35,056 nt of DNA from VGMA01 sp964655475. GTDB taxonomy: Bacteria; Chlamydiota; Chlamydiia; Chlamydiales; VGMA01. The stretch spans positions 1 to 35,056 of the forward strand of contig CAZZMO010000017.1 of NCBI GenBank assembly GCA_964655475.1, given 5' to 3'. The notes beneath the pieces are model-generated. The model had not been told where the DNA came from. It ran no database searches and was given only the letters and a program-made list of their open reading frames with translations. Positions 8,721 to 15,094 of this stretch are shown in pieces (the first letter of the stretch is position 1; the number at the start of each line of letters is the position of its first letter). Made by a program: the position numbers and the translations under genes.

Positions 8721-8813
8721 ATGTTTAGAGCCATCTTATTTATTTTAGTCGGTAGCCTCTTTTGCTGTTGTCCAGATTGTGACCGGAAACCAGGAAGAGT
8801 CCTCGTTCCATGA
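8721..8813 (+). CDS. 30-residue hydrophobic, Cys-rich leader ORF before psd
   Basis: A 30-codon frame beginning MFRAILFILVGSLFCCC, then PDC and a short basic tail. It looks like a minimal signal anchor or lipoprotein-type signal: one basic residue, about 12 hydrophobic residues, then Cys at 15, 16, 17 and 20. The residues before the first Cys (SLF) are a poor lipobox, so lipidation is doubtful. Its TGA overlaps the psd start codon (ATGA at 8810-8813), so translation of the two would be coupled. A GATAAT box lies 6 nt before its ATG. A small unnamed gene between secA and psd is also recalled for Chlamydia, but homology could not be tested. Confidence 0.45.
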   Translation: MFRAILFILVGSLFCCCPDCDRKPGRVLVP

Positions 8814-9697
8814 AAGAGCCCCTGCTCGTTTATGATCGGAAAACAAAGAGCACCTTTGAAGAGAAAGTCCTTGCCAGAAAAGCGCTAGAATTTCTCTGCA
8901 GCAATAACTTTTTCGCAAAAATTCTCCACTTTCTCACGACAAAATTTGGGTTTGCTTCTGTTTGTTGCGGCTATTGGTTTAGCAGGCCTAAATCGAAGAG
9001 AAAGATCGCGCCATTCATCCAAGAGTTTGGTCTCGATGATCAAGAATTTTTGCTTCCTGTCGAACACTTTTGCTCTTTTAATGATTTTTTTGTAAGGGAA
9101 CTCAAGCCAGAAGCAAGACCGATTGCAACTACCCCTCTTGTGGCACCTGCTGATGGGCGCTACCTCGCATTTCCCTCCTACCACGACCAAAAAGATGTCT
9201 TCGTCAAAGGGAAAATGTTTTCCCTCTACAACTTGCTCGGCTGCAATGCAGATATGACCCAGCGTTTTACAAGTGGCCCCTTTCTCATCGCGCGCCTTTG
9301 CCCGACCGATTATCACCGCTTCCACTTCCCCGTCCAAGGGATCCCTTCCCATCCAAAGCTGATCAAAGGTTGCTATCAATCGGTGAACCCGATTGCTCTT
9401 AGGAAAAAAATATCGATTGTTTCAGAAAATAAAAGGGTCGCGACGCTGATCTCTTCCGATGCGCTCGGGGACGTCCTTTTCATGGCAGTTGGTGCAACAA
9501 ATGTGGGTTCGATCCACATGACCTATTTGCCCCAAACTAGTTATGAAAAAGGCGCCGAGATGGGCTTTTTTGCCTTCGGCGCCTCCATGCTAATCCTCTT
9601 TTTTGAGCCAGGACGCGTCCAATTTGATCCTGAGATCCTCGACAACTCTGCCAAGGGTCTCGAGACCTATATCCGCTTTGGCGAATCCTTGACCTAA
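8810..9697 (+). CDS. psd: Phosphatidylserine decarboxylase proenzyme
   Basis: Converts phosphatidylserine to phosphatidylethanolamine at the membrane using a pyruvoyl group made by self-cleavage. The 295-residue product matches the family: SFNDFFVRELKP, APADGRYL (D115), DYHRFHFP (H169) and VGATNVGSI are typical segments. The cleavage region reads GFFAFGASMLILFF, with the likely pyruvoyl-forming Ser at 259. The usual GGST (LGST in E. coli) is GASM here, so the residue before the Ser is Ala instead of Gly. Two short hydrophobic stretches at residues 25-55 may help membrane association. It is ATGA-coupled to a 30-codon ORF and converges with the Cys-rich gene, with 3 nt between the stops. Family assignment is firm. 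Confidence 0.95.
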   Translation: MKEPLLVYDRKTKSTFEEKVLARKALEFLCSNNFFAKILHFLTTKFGFASVCCGYWFSRPKSKRKIAPFIQEFGLDDQEFLLPVEHFCSFNDFFVRELKPEARPIATTPLVAPADGRYLAFPSYHDQKDVFVKGKMFSLYNLLGCNADMTQRFTSGPFLIARLCPTDYHRFHFPVQGIPSHPKLIKGCYQSVNPIALRKKISIVSENKRVATLISSDALGDVLFMAVGATNVGSIHMTYLPQTSYEKGAEMGFFAFGASMLILFFEPGRVQFDPEILDNSAKGLETYIRFGESLT

Positions 9698-9700
9698 AGA

Positions 9701-9934
9701 TTATCTTCTGTTTTCGCAAGTTCCATGATCACCGCAAACTTCATTGCGAGGACATTGGTCATCAGAGCTGCAGCCAGAAGCTCCGCCAAATCCGGTGAAC
9801 TCATTTAAATTAACCACTTGGAAACAAAGAGAATAAGTTGGTGTTTCAACACAAATCCCTGTTCCTGGTTTAAAAGTAAACTGGAGTTTTTTCTCTCTTT
9901 TTTGTTTTTTTGGAAGATGATTTTTTTTGGACAT
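9701..9934 (-). CDS. Small six-cysteine protein, unknown
   Basis: A 77-residue protein not recognised as a named family. The first 17 residues are strongly basic (KKNHLPKKQKREKK) and there is no hydrophobic signal peptide. Six Cys follow, at 28, 37, 55, 61, 67 and 73. The last four form a compact module of pattern C-x5-C-P-x5-C-x5-C, resembling small disulfide-knot modules seen in secreted proteins. The open frame runs 21 codons further upstream, but the ATG at 9934 is preceded at a 6-nt spacing by AAGGAGG (9941-9947), a near-perfect ribosome-binding site, which fixes this start. It lies next to a Lys-rich small gene on the same strand, in a stretch between psd and nth not recalled from Chlamydia. 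It could be a disulfide-bonded peptide exported without a Sec signal, or a metal-binding protein. Confidence 0.7.
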   Translation of the reverse strand: MSKKNHLPKKQKREKKLQFTFKPGTGICVETPTYSLCFQVVNLNEFTGFGGASGCSSDDQCPRNEVCGDHGTCENRR

Positions 9935-9940
9935 AGTATA

Positions 9941-9947
9941 CCTCCTT
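9941..9947 (-). promoter_or_regulatory. Strong ribosome-binding site deciding the Cys-rich gene start
   Basis: AAGGAGG on the minus strand, 6 nt before the ATG at 9934. It is one of the few full Shine-Dalgarno matches in the window and rules out the longer upstream start. Confidence 0.8.
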
Positions 9948-10035
9948 ATGATCCATGAACTATTGTGGCATCTTCTGAAATTGCCAATCTTATTCAATTG
10001 ATTATCAATTAATTGCAGAATCTGCTTTTGGGTAT

Positions 10036-10061
10036 AGGTGGTGTTGGATTCAACACCACCT
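10036..10061 (-). terminator. 11-bp stem-loop downstream of the Lys-rich gene
   Basis: AGGTGGTGTTG (10036-10046) and its exact complement (10051-10061) enclose a 4-nt loop. It begins 11 nt past the stop of the Lys-rich gene. No U-run follows on either strand, so it may act as an RNA 3'-end stabiliser or a terminator that does not depend on a U-tract. Position and stem strength favour a 3'-end role. Confidence 0.55.
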
Positions 10062-10072
10062 CAGTTTAGAAA

Positions 10073-10339
10073 TTACTTTCTGCCTTTCTTGTCGATTTTC
10101 TTAGATTTGTCTTGTTTCGGTACTTGCTTTTGGTCTTTTTTCGGTTGTTGTTTTTTCTCAGGAGCTTCTTTTTTAGAAGTAAAAGGATCTTTCTCCCCTT
10201 TTTCCCCTTTCTTGTTCTTGTCTTCCTTAGTAAAAGGATTGAACTTTTCTTTGAAGTTCTCTTTCTTTTCTTCAAATTCTCTTTTTTTCTCGATTAATGG
10301 GTGAATTTTTTTCCCATTCTTATCTTCTTTTTGTGACAT
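10073..10339 (-). CDS. Lys/Gln-rich small basic protein, unknown
   Basis: An 88-residue protein of very low complexity. By count 30 residues are Lys and 6 are Gln, with many Glu/Asp and almost no hydrophobic core, so it should be disordered. The only hydrophobic spots are short (IHPLIE; FNPFT; DPFTS). It has no signal peptide. AGGAGG lies at 10345-10350, 5 nt before the ATG, so the frame is very likely translated even though its composition could arise by chance. It may bind nucleic acid or another polyanion, as Lys-rich chlamydial histone-like proteins do, but it lacks the Ala/Pro-Lys repeat pattern of HctB. The alternation of Lys and Gln near the C-terminus (KKQQPKKDQKQ) would also suit transglutaminase cross-linking; this is speculative. 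Confidence 0.65.
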   Translation of the reverse strand: MSQKEDKNGKKIHPLIEKKREFEEKKENFKEKFNPFTKEDKNKKGEKGEKDPFTSKKEAPEKKQQPKKDQKQVPKQDKSKKIDKKGRK

Positions 10340-10344
10340 GACAA

Positions 10345-10350
10345 CCTCCT
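10345..10350 (-). promoter_or_regulatory. Strong ribosome-binding site of the Lys-rich gene
   Basis: AGGAGG on the minus strand, 5 nt before the ATG at 10339. It is the main evidence that this low-complexity frame is a real gene. Confidence 0.75.
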
Positions 10351-10414
10351 AGTTGTGTCTTTTTAGTATGCCACTATAGTTTTAAAATAAAGTTAATATA
10401 CTTATTGTTAGCAG

Positions 10415-10443
10415 TTTAAATAAAAATAGACCTGTGCTAGAAT
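10415..10443 (+). promoter_or_regulatory. Promoter for the gamma-glutamylcyclotransferase-like gene
   Basis: TTTAAA (10415-10420) and TAGAAT (10438-10443) are 17 nt apart, and the -10 box is preceded by TGC, an extended -10 pattern. The expected start is near 10450, giving an 18-nt leader to the ATG at 10468. Confidence 0.5.
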
Positions 10444-10467
10444 AAGGGGGTTAACAATCAATATATT

Positions 10468-11250
10468 ATGATAAAAGCTCGTTTAAGAAAGATTTTGATG
10501 ATTGTCTCCCTGGCTATTTCGAGCTTGGGGCTTCTCGGATCTCAAGCCTTGGCCCTCCCTTTCTTTCATCAAGAGGTAAAGGTCCCTTCTATGAAAGAAA
10601 GACTCAAAGCCATGGGGAAGATGGCCCTTAAAGAGGCTGACCAATTAGAAACGCTCCCAATCTACTCCTACCCCTATGTCCGCCTTGCTGACGAGATGAG
10701 GGAGAGGGGAGTAGAAGAGATCGTGATCTTCTCTTACGGCTCGCTCATGAGTAATGCCTCGGCAGCTAGAACCTTAAGCCCTATGACCCTTGAAACCAAA
10801 GAAGCTGCTATCGCCTTTGGCTTAAAACGCCTCTACAACCGAGATGTCAAAATCAGGGCCGATTCTCGCTACGGCATTCCAAAAGACCCTGATGCGAGAG
10901 GGATGCTCAACGTCGAGATCACGCGTAACTATCAAGAGGTGGTCAATGGTGTCGTCTTCCGCGTTAGTGTTAAAGATGTCCCTGCGATGCTCAGCCGCGA
11001 AGAAGGATACGACCTCGTCCCCGTTCTCTACATGAGCTGGGATGAATTTCAAGAGGGGAAAGAGCCCACTTTTAAAGTTGCCTACACCTTCCGAGCAAAA
11101 AATCTTGGCCCGTATACAAGTAGTGACATCCTTCCAAGGCCAGGTTACTACGAGCTCACCCGCGATGCGGCAAAAGAGTATGGCCCAGAGTTTTACACCC
11201 TTTGGCGCGAAACAACCTATCACGCAGATGGGATCACAAAAGTCTCTTAA
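10468..11250 (+). CDS. Exported gamma-glutamylcyclotransferase-like protein
   Basis: A 260-residue protein with a Sec-type signal peptide: basic start, hydrophobic core at 9-23, probable cleavage after QALA at 26-29. The mature part matches the gamma-glutamylcyclotransferase/AIG2-like fold: FSYGSLMSN (88-96, the phosphate/substrate loop), GLKRLYN, ARGMLNVE, and NGVVFRVSVKDVPAMLSREE (160-179) followed by GYD, with E179 at the catalytic Glu position of the family. Enzymes of this fold release 5-oxoproline from gamma-glutamyl compounds, including glutathione (ChaC), gamma-glutamyl amino acids (GGCT) and isopeptides (GGACT). Which substrate is used cannot be told. An exported form is unusual. A G-rich stretch lies 17 nt before the ATG, so the ribosome-binding site is weak. 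Its 3' end overlaps nth by 4 bp, convergently. Confidence 0.75.
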   Translation: MIKARLRKILMIVSLAISSLGLLGSQALALPFFHQEVKVPSMKERLKAMGKMALKEADQLETLPIYSYPYVRLADEMRERGVEEIVIFSYGSLMSNASAARTLSPMTLETKEAAIAFGLKRLYNRDVKIRADSRYGIPKDPDARGMLNVEITRNYQEVVNGVVFRVSVKDVPAMLSREEGYDLVPVLYMSWDEFQEGKEPTFKVAYTFRAKNLGPYTSSDILPRPGYYELTRDAAKEYGPEFYTLWRETTYHADGITKVS

Positions 11251-11891
11251 AGCCATTTACAGATCGGACAGAGGCTCGGCTCATGCCCTTTTGCAGGGCA
11301 GAATTTTCTCGCAAAATAGATAATCTGAAGGTGGATCTTATTCCAATGAGCCTCCAAGAAGAGGCTTTTCAATACTCTTTCTGTTTCAACAACCGATTTT
11401 GACTTTGTGAGGCCCCACCGATTTGCGGAGCGGTGGATGTGAGTATCGACCGGGAATGCAGGGATATTAAAGGCTTGAGCGAGGACGACAGATGCCGTTT
11501 TGTGCCCTACGCCGTCGAGCGCTTCGAGCTCTTCAAAGGTCTTTGGAACACGGCTCTCATGCAATGAGATCAGCTGCTTTGAAAGATTCCAAATCGCTTT
11601 CGATTTACGGGGTGCAAGTCCAATCGGTCGTATGATCGCCTCAATCATTTCTACAGGGATTTGAACCATCTCTTCAGGCGTTTTTGCAAGGTCAAATAAA
11701 ATAGGTGTGATTCGATTCACTCTTTCATCAGTGCTCTGAGCAGAGAGGAGGACAGCAATGAGAAGAGTGTAAGGATCTTCGTGAAGAAGGGGAATCGGTG
11801 GGTGGGGGAAGTGGTGATCGAGGATCTTCTCGATCTTACTTGCCCACGCAGAAATTGGCAAAGATGGAGGAGAGGATATCTTCTGTGACAT
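11247..11891 (-). CDS. nth: Endonuclease III (DNA glycosylase/AP lyase)
   Basis: Removes oxidised pyrimidines from DNA and nicks abasic sites in base-excision repair. The 214-residue product has the helix-hairpin-helix LDGVGHKTASVV with catalytic K131, and D149 in FPVDTHIHR. The C-terminal iron-sulfur loop is abnormal: the family has C-x6-C-x2-C-x5-C, but here the spacing is C198-x9-C208-x2-C211 and the protein ends three residues later with no fourth Cys. This may be a lineage feature. The ATG at 11891 overlaps the end of mnmE by 56 bp; a TTG ten codons on is the only near alternative. nth directly after mnmE is also the recalled Chlamydia order. Confidence 0.93.
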   Translation of the reverse strand: MSQKISSPPSLPISAWASKIEKILDHHFPHPPIPLLHEDPYTLLIAVLLSAQSTDERVNRITPILFDLAKTPEEMVQIPVEMIEAIIRPIGLAPRKSKAIWNLSKQLISLHESRVPKTFEELEALDGVGHKTASVVLAQAFNIPAFPVDTHIHRSANRWGLTKSKSVVETERVLKSLFLEAHWNKIHLQIIYFARKFCPAKGHEPSLCPICKWL

Positions 11892-13197
11892 TGGTACCGA
11901 TAATTTGACTTAAGGAGTGGAGGCTCATTCTCAGATCGTAGGCGATGAATTCAGGTGAGGTGGAGAGCCTTAGATCGAGTAGCGCTTTTTCAACGAGTGT
12001 AAGGGCCTGTTTAATCGCACGGAAATGGCGCTCTTTGGTGATGACAATACCTGTCTTATCGGGCATTCTTCCGCGCCAGATCACGTCGTGAATGGCCCGC
12101 TTTAGCTCTTCAATGCCGATGAGCTCTTTTGCTGAGGTGTGAACGATATGAGGAGCATCGATGAAGGGTGGTGTGTTCGTCTCATCAATTTTATTCCAAA
12201 TGATGATCGTTTTTTCGAGGGGAAGTGTTCCTAAAAGTTCCTCATCTTCTTTCGTGATCCCTCTAGTTACATCGAGGACAAGTAGGATGAGATCTGCCTC
12301 TTTGGCTGCTTGTTTGGAGCGCTTAATCCCTTCGATCTCTACAATTTCTTCCGTCTCTCTGATCCCTGCAGTATCAGTCAGTGTCACGTGCAAGTGTCCC
12401 AGTCTGATGTCTTCTGAAAGGAGGTCTCTCGTCGTCCCTGGAATGTTCGTGACGATCGCTCTCTCTTTCCCTACAAGGGCATTCATCAAAGAAGACTTCC
12501 CTACATTCGGTGAGCCTACAAGGCAAAGAGAAAGGCCACTATTGAAGAGCTTTCCATCGTGGAAGCTCCCCGCAAGAGACTTGAGGGTGTAAATGATTCG
12601 TTGAAGTTCATCTTTGATCTCATCTTCTGTTGCAAATTCGAGCCCCTCTTCAGGATAATCGACCCAAGCTTCAATGATCGCTGCGATATCGGTAATCTGT
12701 TTTTGTAAGAAGCGGATCTGTCCCGACAACATACCTGCGAGCTGCACTTCAGCTGCCTTCAGAGCGAGATCATTTTTTGCTGCAATGACAGTCTGGACCG
12801 CTTCTGCCTGGACGAGGTCCATCTTCCCATTTTGGAAGGCTCGGTAACTGAATTCCCCAGGTTGAGCAAGGCGGGCTTCTTCATCGATGAGGCGATTCAA
12901 AATTTTTCTAGCAATGAGATTCCCCCCATGGCAATGAATCTCAACAATGTCTTCCCCAGTAAAGGATCTCGGCCCTTTCATCACGATGAGAAGAGCCTCA
13001 TCGATCAAATCCCCCTTCCCATCGAGGACGTGCCCTAAGTGGACCGTGTGACTTTTGTAGTGGAGGACAGGACCAGAAAATATTTTAGCAGCAATAGTAA
13101 TCGATTTCGGACCAGAGAGGCGGATGATCGCAATCCCCCCTTCCCCAGGGGGAGTCGCTATCGCGGCTATAGTATCTGATATCGAGTATTGCTTCAT
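11836..13197 (-). CDS. mnmE: tRNA modification GTPase MnmE (TrmE/ThdF)
   Basis: With MnmG, adds the carboxymethylaminomethyl group to U34 of certain tRNAs. The 453-residue product has the folate-binding N-terminal domain (MKQYSISDTIAAIATPPGEG, FTGEDIVEIHCHGG), a GTPase domain inserted in a helical domain with G1 GSPNVGKSS (228-236), G3 DTAG (275-278) and G4 NKID, and the conserved C-terminal CVGK with catalytic Cys 450. The frame is open 12 codons further upstream, but homologues begin just before the DTIxAxATP motif, so the ATG at 13197 was chosen. A promoter-like TTGCCT-17-TATACT sits immediately upstream. The gene overlaps nth by 56 bp, suggesting co-translation. Confidence 0.97.
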   Translation of the reverse strand: MKQYSISDTIAAIATPPGEGGIAIIRLSGPKSITIAAKIFSGPVLHYKSHTVHLGHVLDGKGDLIDEALLIVMKGPRSFTGEDIVEIHCHGGNLIARKILNRLIDEEARLAQPGEFSYRAFQNGKMDLVQAEAVQTVIAAKNDLALKAAEVQLAGMLSGQIRFLQKQITDIAAIIEAWVDYPEEGLEFATEDEIKDELQRIIYTLKSLAGSFHDGKLFNSGLSLCLVGSPNVGKSSLMNALVGKERAIVTNIPGTTRDLLSEDIRLGHLHVTLTDTAGIRETEEIVEIEGIKRSKQAAKEADLILLVLDVTRGITKEDEELLGTLPLEKTIIIWNKIDETNTPPFIDAPHIVHTSAKELIGIEELKRAIHDVIWRGRMPDKTGIVITKERHFRAIKQALTLVEKALLDLRLSTSPEFIAYDLRMSLHSLSQIIGTNVTEDILSSIFANFCVGK

Positions 13198-13204
13198 GGA
13201 AGAG

Positions 13205-13233
13205 AGTATACCCCCTCGAAGCCTAAAAGGCAA
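13205..13233 (-). promoter_or_regulatory. Promoter directly upstream of mnmE
   Basis: On the minus strand TTGCCT (13233-13228) and TATACT (13210-13205) are exactly 17 nt apart. The -10 box ends 7 nt before the mnmE ATG, so the transcript would start at or next to the start codon. It lies within the 37-bp gap after the GDPD gene. Confidence 0.55.
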
Positions 13234-13234
13234 C

Positions 13235-13987
13235 CTAACGAATCAATCGAATCGCCCTATCGGGATAATTAGAAATGACCCCGTCGACGCCAAGCGCTTT
13301 AACCCATAGAAGGTCCTCTTCTTTGTTAACGGTGTAAACAAATACTTTGAGCCCCCGCTTGTGAGCATCGTCGACAAAGGCTTGGTTCAAGGTGAGTAAA
13401 TGCAAGACTACATGAGTCGCCCCAATATCTTCTGCAAAAGAGGCGTAGTGAAAAGGGATCCCTTCCATCAGTGCCCCCGTGGGAACCTCTGGTTGAAGCT
13501 CATGAAACGAGAAGAGTTCGTGGTGGTTAAAAGAGGAGATAAAGAAATCTTGATAACTCCACCCTTTTTCCTCAACGTAGTATTGAATCAATTTTGCAGT
13601 TGCTACACCTGTTTGGTCCCCTTTGAGCTCGACATTGACGACGCATCTTCTATCAATGAGGTCAAATACTTCAGCAAGTGTGGGAACGGGCTTTCCATCT
13701 GAACATTTGTAGTTTTGAATCTCTCTAAGTGTGAGATCGCCAACTTTTCCTTTTCCATTTGTTGTTCTATCTAACGTTGCATCGTGGATGACGACGAGCT
13801 CTCCAGACTTTGCGAGAAAGACATCGAGCTCAACAGCATCAACTCCGAAGGAGAGCGCCTGTTCAAACGAGGTCAACGTATTTTCTGGTGTGTAACCACA
13901 GGCACCTCGATGACCGATCACAAGAATTTTTTCCTGACTCATAAGATTTCCTACGCCGATAAGAAGCAGTAATAAGAGGTGTTTCAT
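13235..13987 (-). CDS. Exported glycerophosphodiester phosphodiesterase
   Basis: Hydrolyses glycerophosphodiesters (deacylated phospholipids) to glycerol-3-phosphate and an alcohol. The 250-residue product has a short signal peptide (hydrophobic residues 4-15) and the GDPD TIM-barrel signature: GHRGACGYTPENT (H26 and R27), VELDV (E53 and D55, metal ligands), IHDATLDRTTNG (H68 and D69), then VNVELKG and the C-terminal VDGVISNYPDRA typical of the family. Export suggests it acts in the periplasm or on scavenged host lipids. Its ATG overlaps the ruvA stop (ATGA at 13984-13987), so it is the last gene of the ruvC-ruvA unit, an unexpected partner. It could be called GlpQ or UgpQ; family membership is firm, substrate is not. 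Confidence 0.93.
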   Translation of the reverse strand: MKHLLLLLLIGVGNLMSQEKILVIGHRGACGYTPENTLTSFEQALSFGVDAVELDVFLAKSGELVVIHDATLDRTTNGKGKVGDLTLREIQNYKCSDGKPVPTLAEVFDLIDRRCVVNVELKGDQTGVATAKLIQYYVEEKGWSYQDFFISSFNHHELFSFHELQPEVPTGALMEGIPFHYASFAEDIGATHVVLHLLTLNQAFVDDAHKRGLKVFVYTVNKEEDLLWVKALGVDGVISNYPDRAIRLIR

Positions 13988-14544
13988 ATTTGTTGAAGTG
14001 CTTTGGTGATGAGTGTTGATAATGAACCTTCAGAATGGGGCATAGCAGATTTGACCGCTTTTTGAGCGATTTGGAGATTATAGCCGAGGTGAACAAGCGC
14101 TGCGGTAGCATCACAAAAGAAATCGGGCACTGCTTCGATTTGCTTTGGTAATCTTCCCTTCATTTCAACAAGAAGTCTCTCAGCAGTCTTTTTTCCAATG
14201 CCTGGAATTTTGCAGAGAAGTGTGAGATTCCCCATTTGGATGGTTTCTCGAAAGGTGGTGAGATCCATGTGCCCTACGAGATTGAGTGCAGTCTTTGGTC
14301 CAATTCCAGAGACCGCGCTACAAGAGAGAAAAAGCTCTCTTTCTTCTACACTTAAAAAACCGAATAATCGTTCACTATCTTCTCTCACTACGTGAGCTGT
14401 GTAGAGGTGAATTTCTTCTCCAATTGCAGGGGATTTTGTGTAGAGATTGACGGGAATTTCAAGAGAAAAACCAATTCCGTGAACATCGACCACCGCTTTT
14501 GTGGGGGAGATCGCAACAAGACGACCTCGGACGTATTCATACAT
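13984..14544 (-). CDS. ruvA: Holliday junction DNA helicase subunit RuvA
   Basis: Binds four-way junctions and loads the RuvB motor. The chosen product is 186 residues (MYEYVRGRLVAISPTKAVVD at the start matches the family's N-terminal OB-fold). Two helix-hairpin-helix motifs follow (CSAVSGIGPKTALNL and LLCKIPGIGKKTAERLL), and a C-terminal three-helix domain (from ATAALVHLGY) contacts RuvB. The linker is short, so the protein is slightly shorter than the common 200 residues. The frame extends 19 codons upstream into ruvC, but homologues begin at this Met, which is preceded by GGAAAGG at a good distance. It overlaps the ruvC end by 8 bp. No ruvB is in the window, as is common when ruvAC and ruvB are separated. 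Confidence 0.96.
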   Translation of the reverse strand: MYEYVRGRLVAISPTKAVVDVHGIGFSLEIPVNLYTKSPAIGEEIHLYTAHVVREDSERLFGFLSVEERELFLSCSAVSGIGPKTALNLVGHMDLTTFRETIQMGNLTLLCKIPGIGKKTAERLLVEMKGRLPKQIEAVPDFFCDATAALVHLGYNLQIAQKAVKSAMPHSEGSLSTLITKALQQI

Positions 14545-15019
14545 AAGAGACCTTTCCAGCATGCGCGTGACAAATAGCAATTGCAAGTGCGTCAGAGGCA
14601 TCTTCAGAAACGACCTTTTCTCCTAATAGAAGCTCGATCATTTTCTGCACTTTTGCTTTATCTGCAGCGCCTGTTCCTGTCACAGCCATTTTTGTTTTTT
14701 TCGGAGTATATTCGAAGACAGGAATCTTTTTCAATGTCGCAGCTAAGATGATCACCCCTCTTGCCATTCCAAGCTTCAGGGCGCTGTCGACATTTTTGTA
14801 GACAAATTGCGTCTCTACCGAGAGGGCTTCAGGTTTATATTCATCGAGAATGATTTGAAGCTCTTCGAAAATTGTCTGGTAGCGAAACTCTGTAGCGAGT
14901 TTCGGAGAAGGGGTAATAATCCCATGACAAATATGATGATAAGAGTTTCTCTCAGCTTCAATAATCCCATATCCCGTAATGCGGGTTCCAGGATCGACAC
15001 CGATAATCCGTTTTCTCAT
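14537..15019 (-). CDS. ruvC: Holliday junction resolvase RuvC
   Basis: Cuts Holliday junctions symmetrically to finish recombination. The 160-residue product has the RNase H-like active site complete: D9 (IGVDPGTRITGYG), E69 (LSVETQFVYKN), and D140 and D143 (SEDASDALAIAICHAH). These correspond to D7, E66, D138 and D141 of E. coli. Length is normal. An AAGG lies 5 nt before the ATG, but an inverted repeat in the leader (15022-15067) could pair with it. It begins a coupled unit with ruvA and an exported GDPD. Confidence 0.97.
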   Translation of the reverse strand: MRKRIIGVDPGTRITGYGIIEAERNSYHHICHGIITPSPKLATEFRYQTIFEELQIILDEYKPEALSVETQFVYKNVDSALKLGMARGVIILAATLKKIPVFEYTPKKTKMAVTGTGAADKAKVQKMIELLLGEKVVSEDASDALAIAICHAHAGKVSYV

Positions 15020-15021
15020 TA

Positions 15022-15067
15022 GACCTTTTTAGAGACTGTCCAAAAATTGCAGACAGTCTCTTAGGTC
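15022..15067 (-). promoter_or_regulatory. Leader hairpin that would cover the ruvC ribosome-binding site
   Basis: A perfect 10-bp stem (15031-15040 with 15052-15061, 11-nt loop) is extended by an outer 5-bp pairing (15022-15026 with 15063-15067) across a 1 x 4 internal loop. On the minus strand the outer right arm is AGGTC, which contains the ruvC Shine-Dalgarno AGG just before the ATG. It could end the transcript of the upstream gene, but no U-run follows, or it could control ruvC translation. Confidence 0.5.
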
Positions 15068-15094
15068 GAAGTGTCGCAAAAGGGCCAATATTTA

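Noticed and set aside
11200..11262. Frameshift restoring the fourth Cys of nth
   Set aside because: Another frame just past CPIC does contain a Cys, but it lies inside the opposite gene, and the first Cys spacing is also abnormal, so a single frameshift does not explain it.
13198..13233. Start of mnmE 12 codons further upstream
   Set aside because: The extra residues are not family-like and would overlie the promoter TTGCCT-17-TATACT; homologues begin near MKQYSISDTI.
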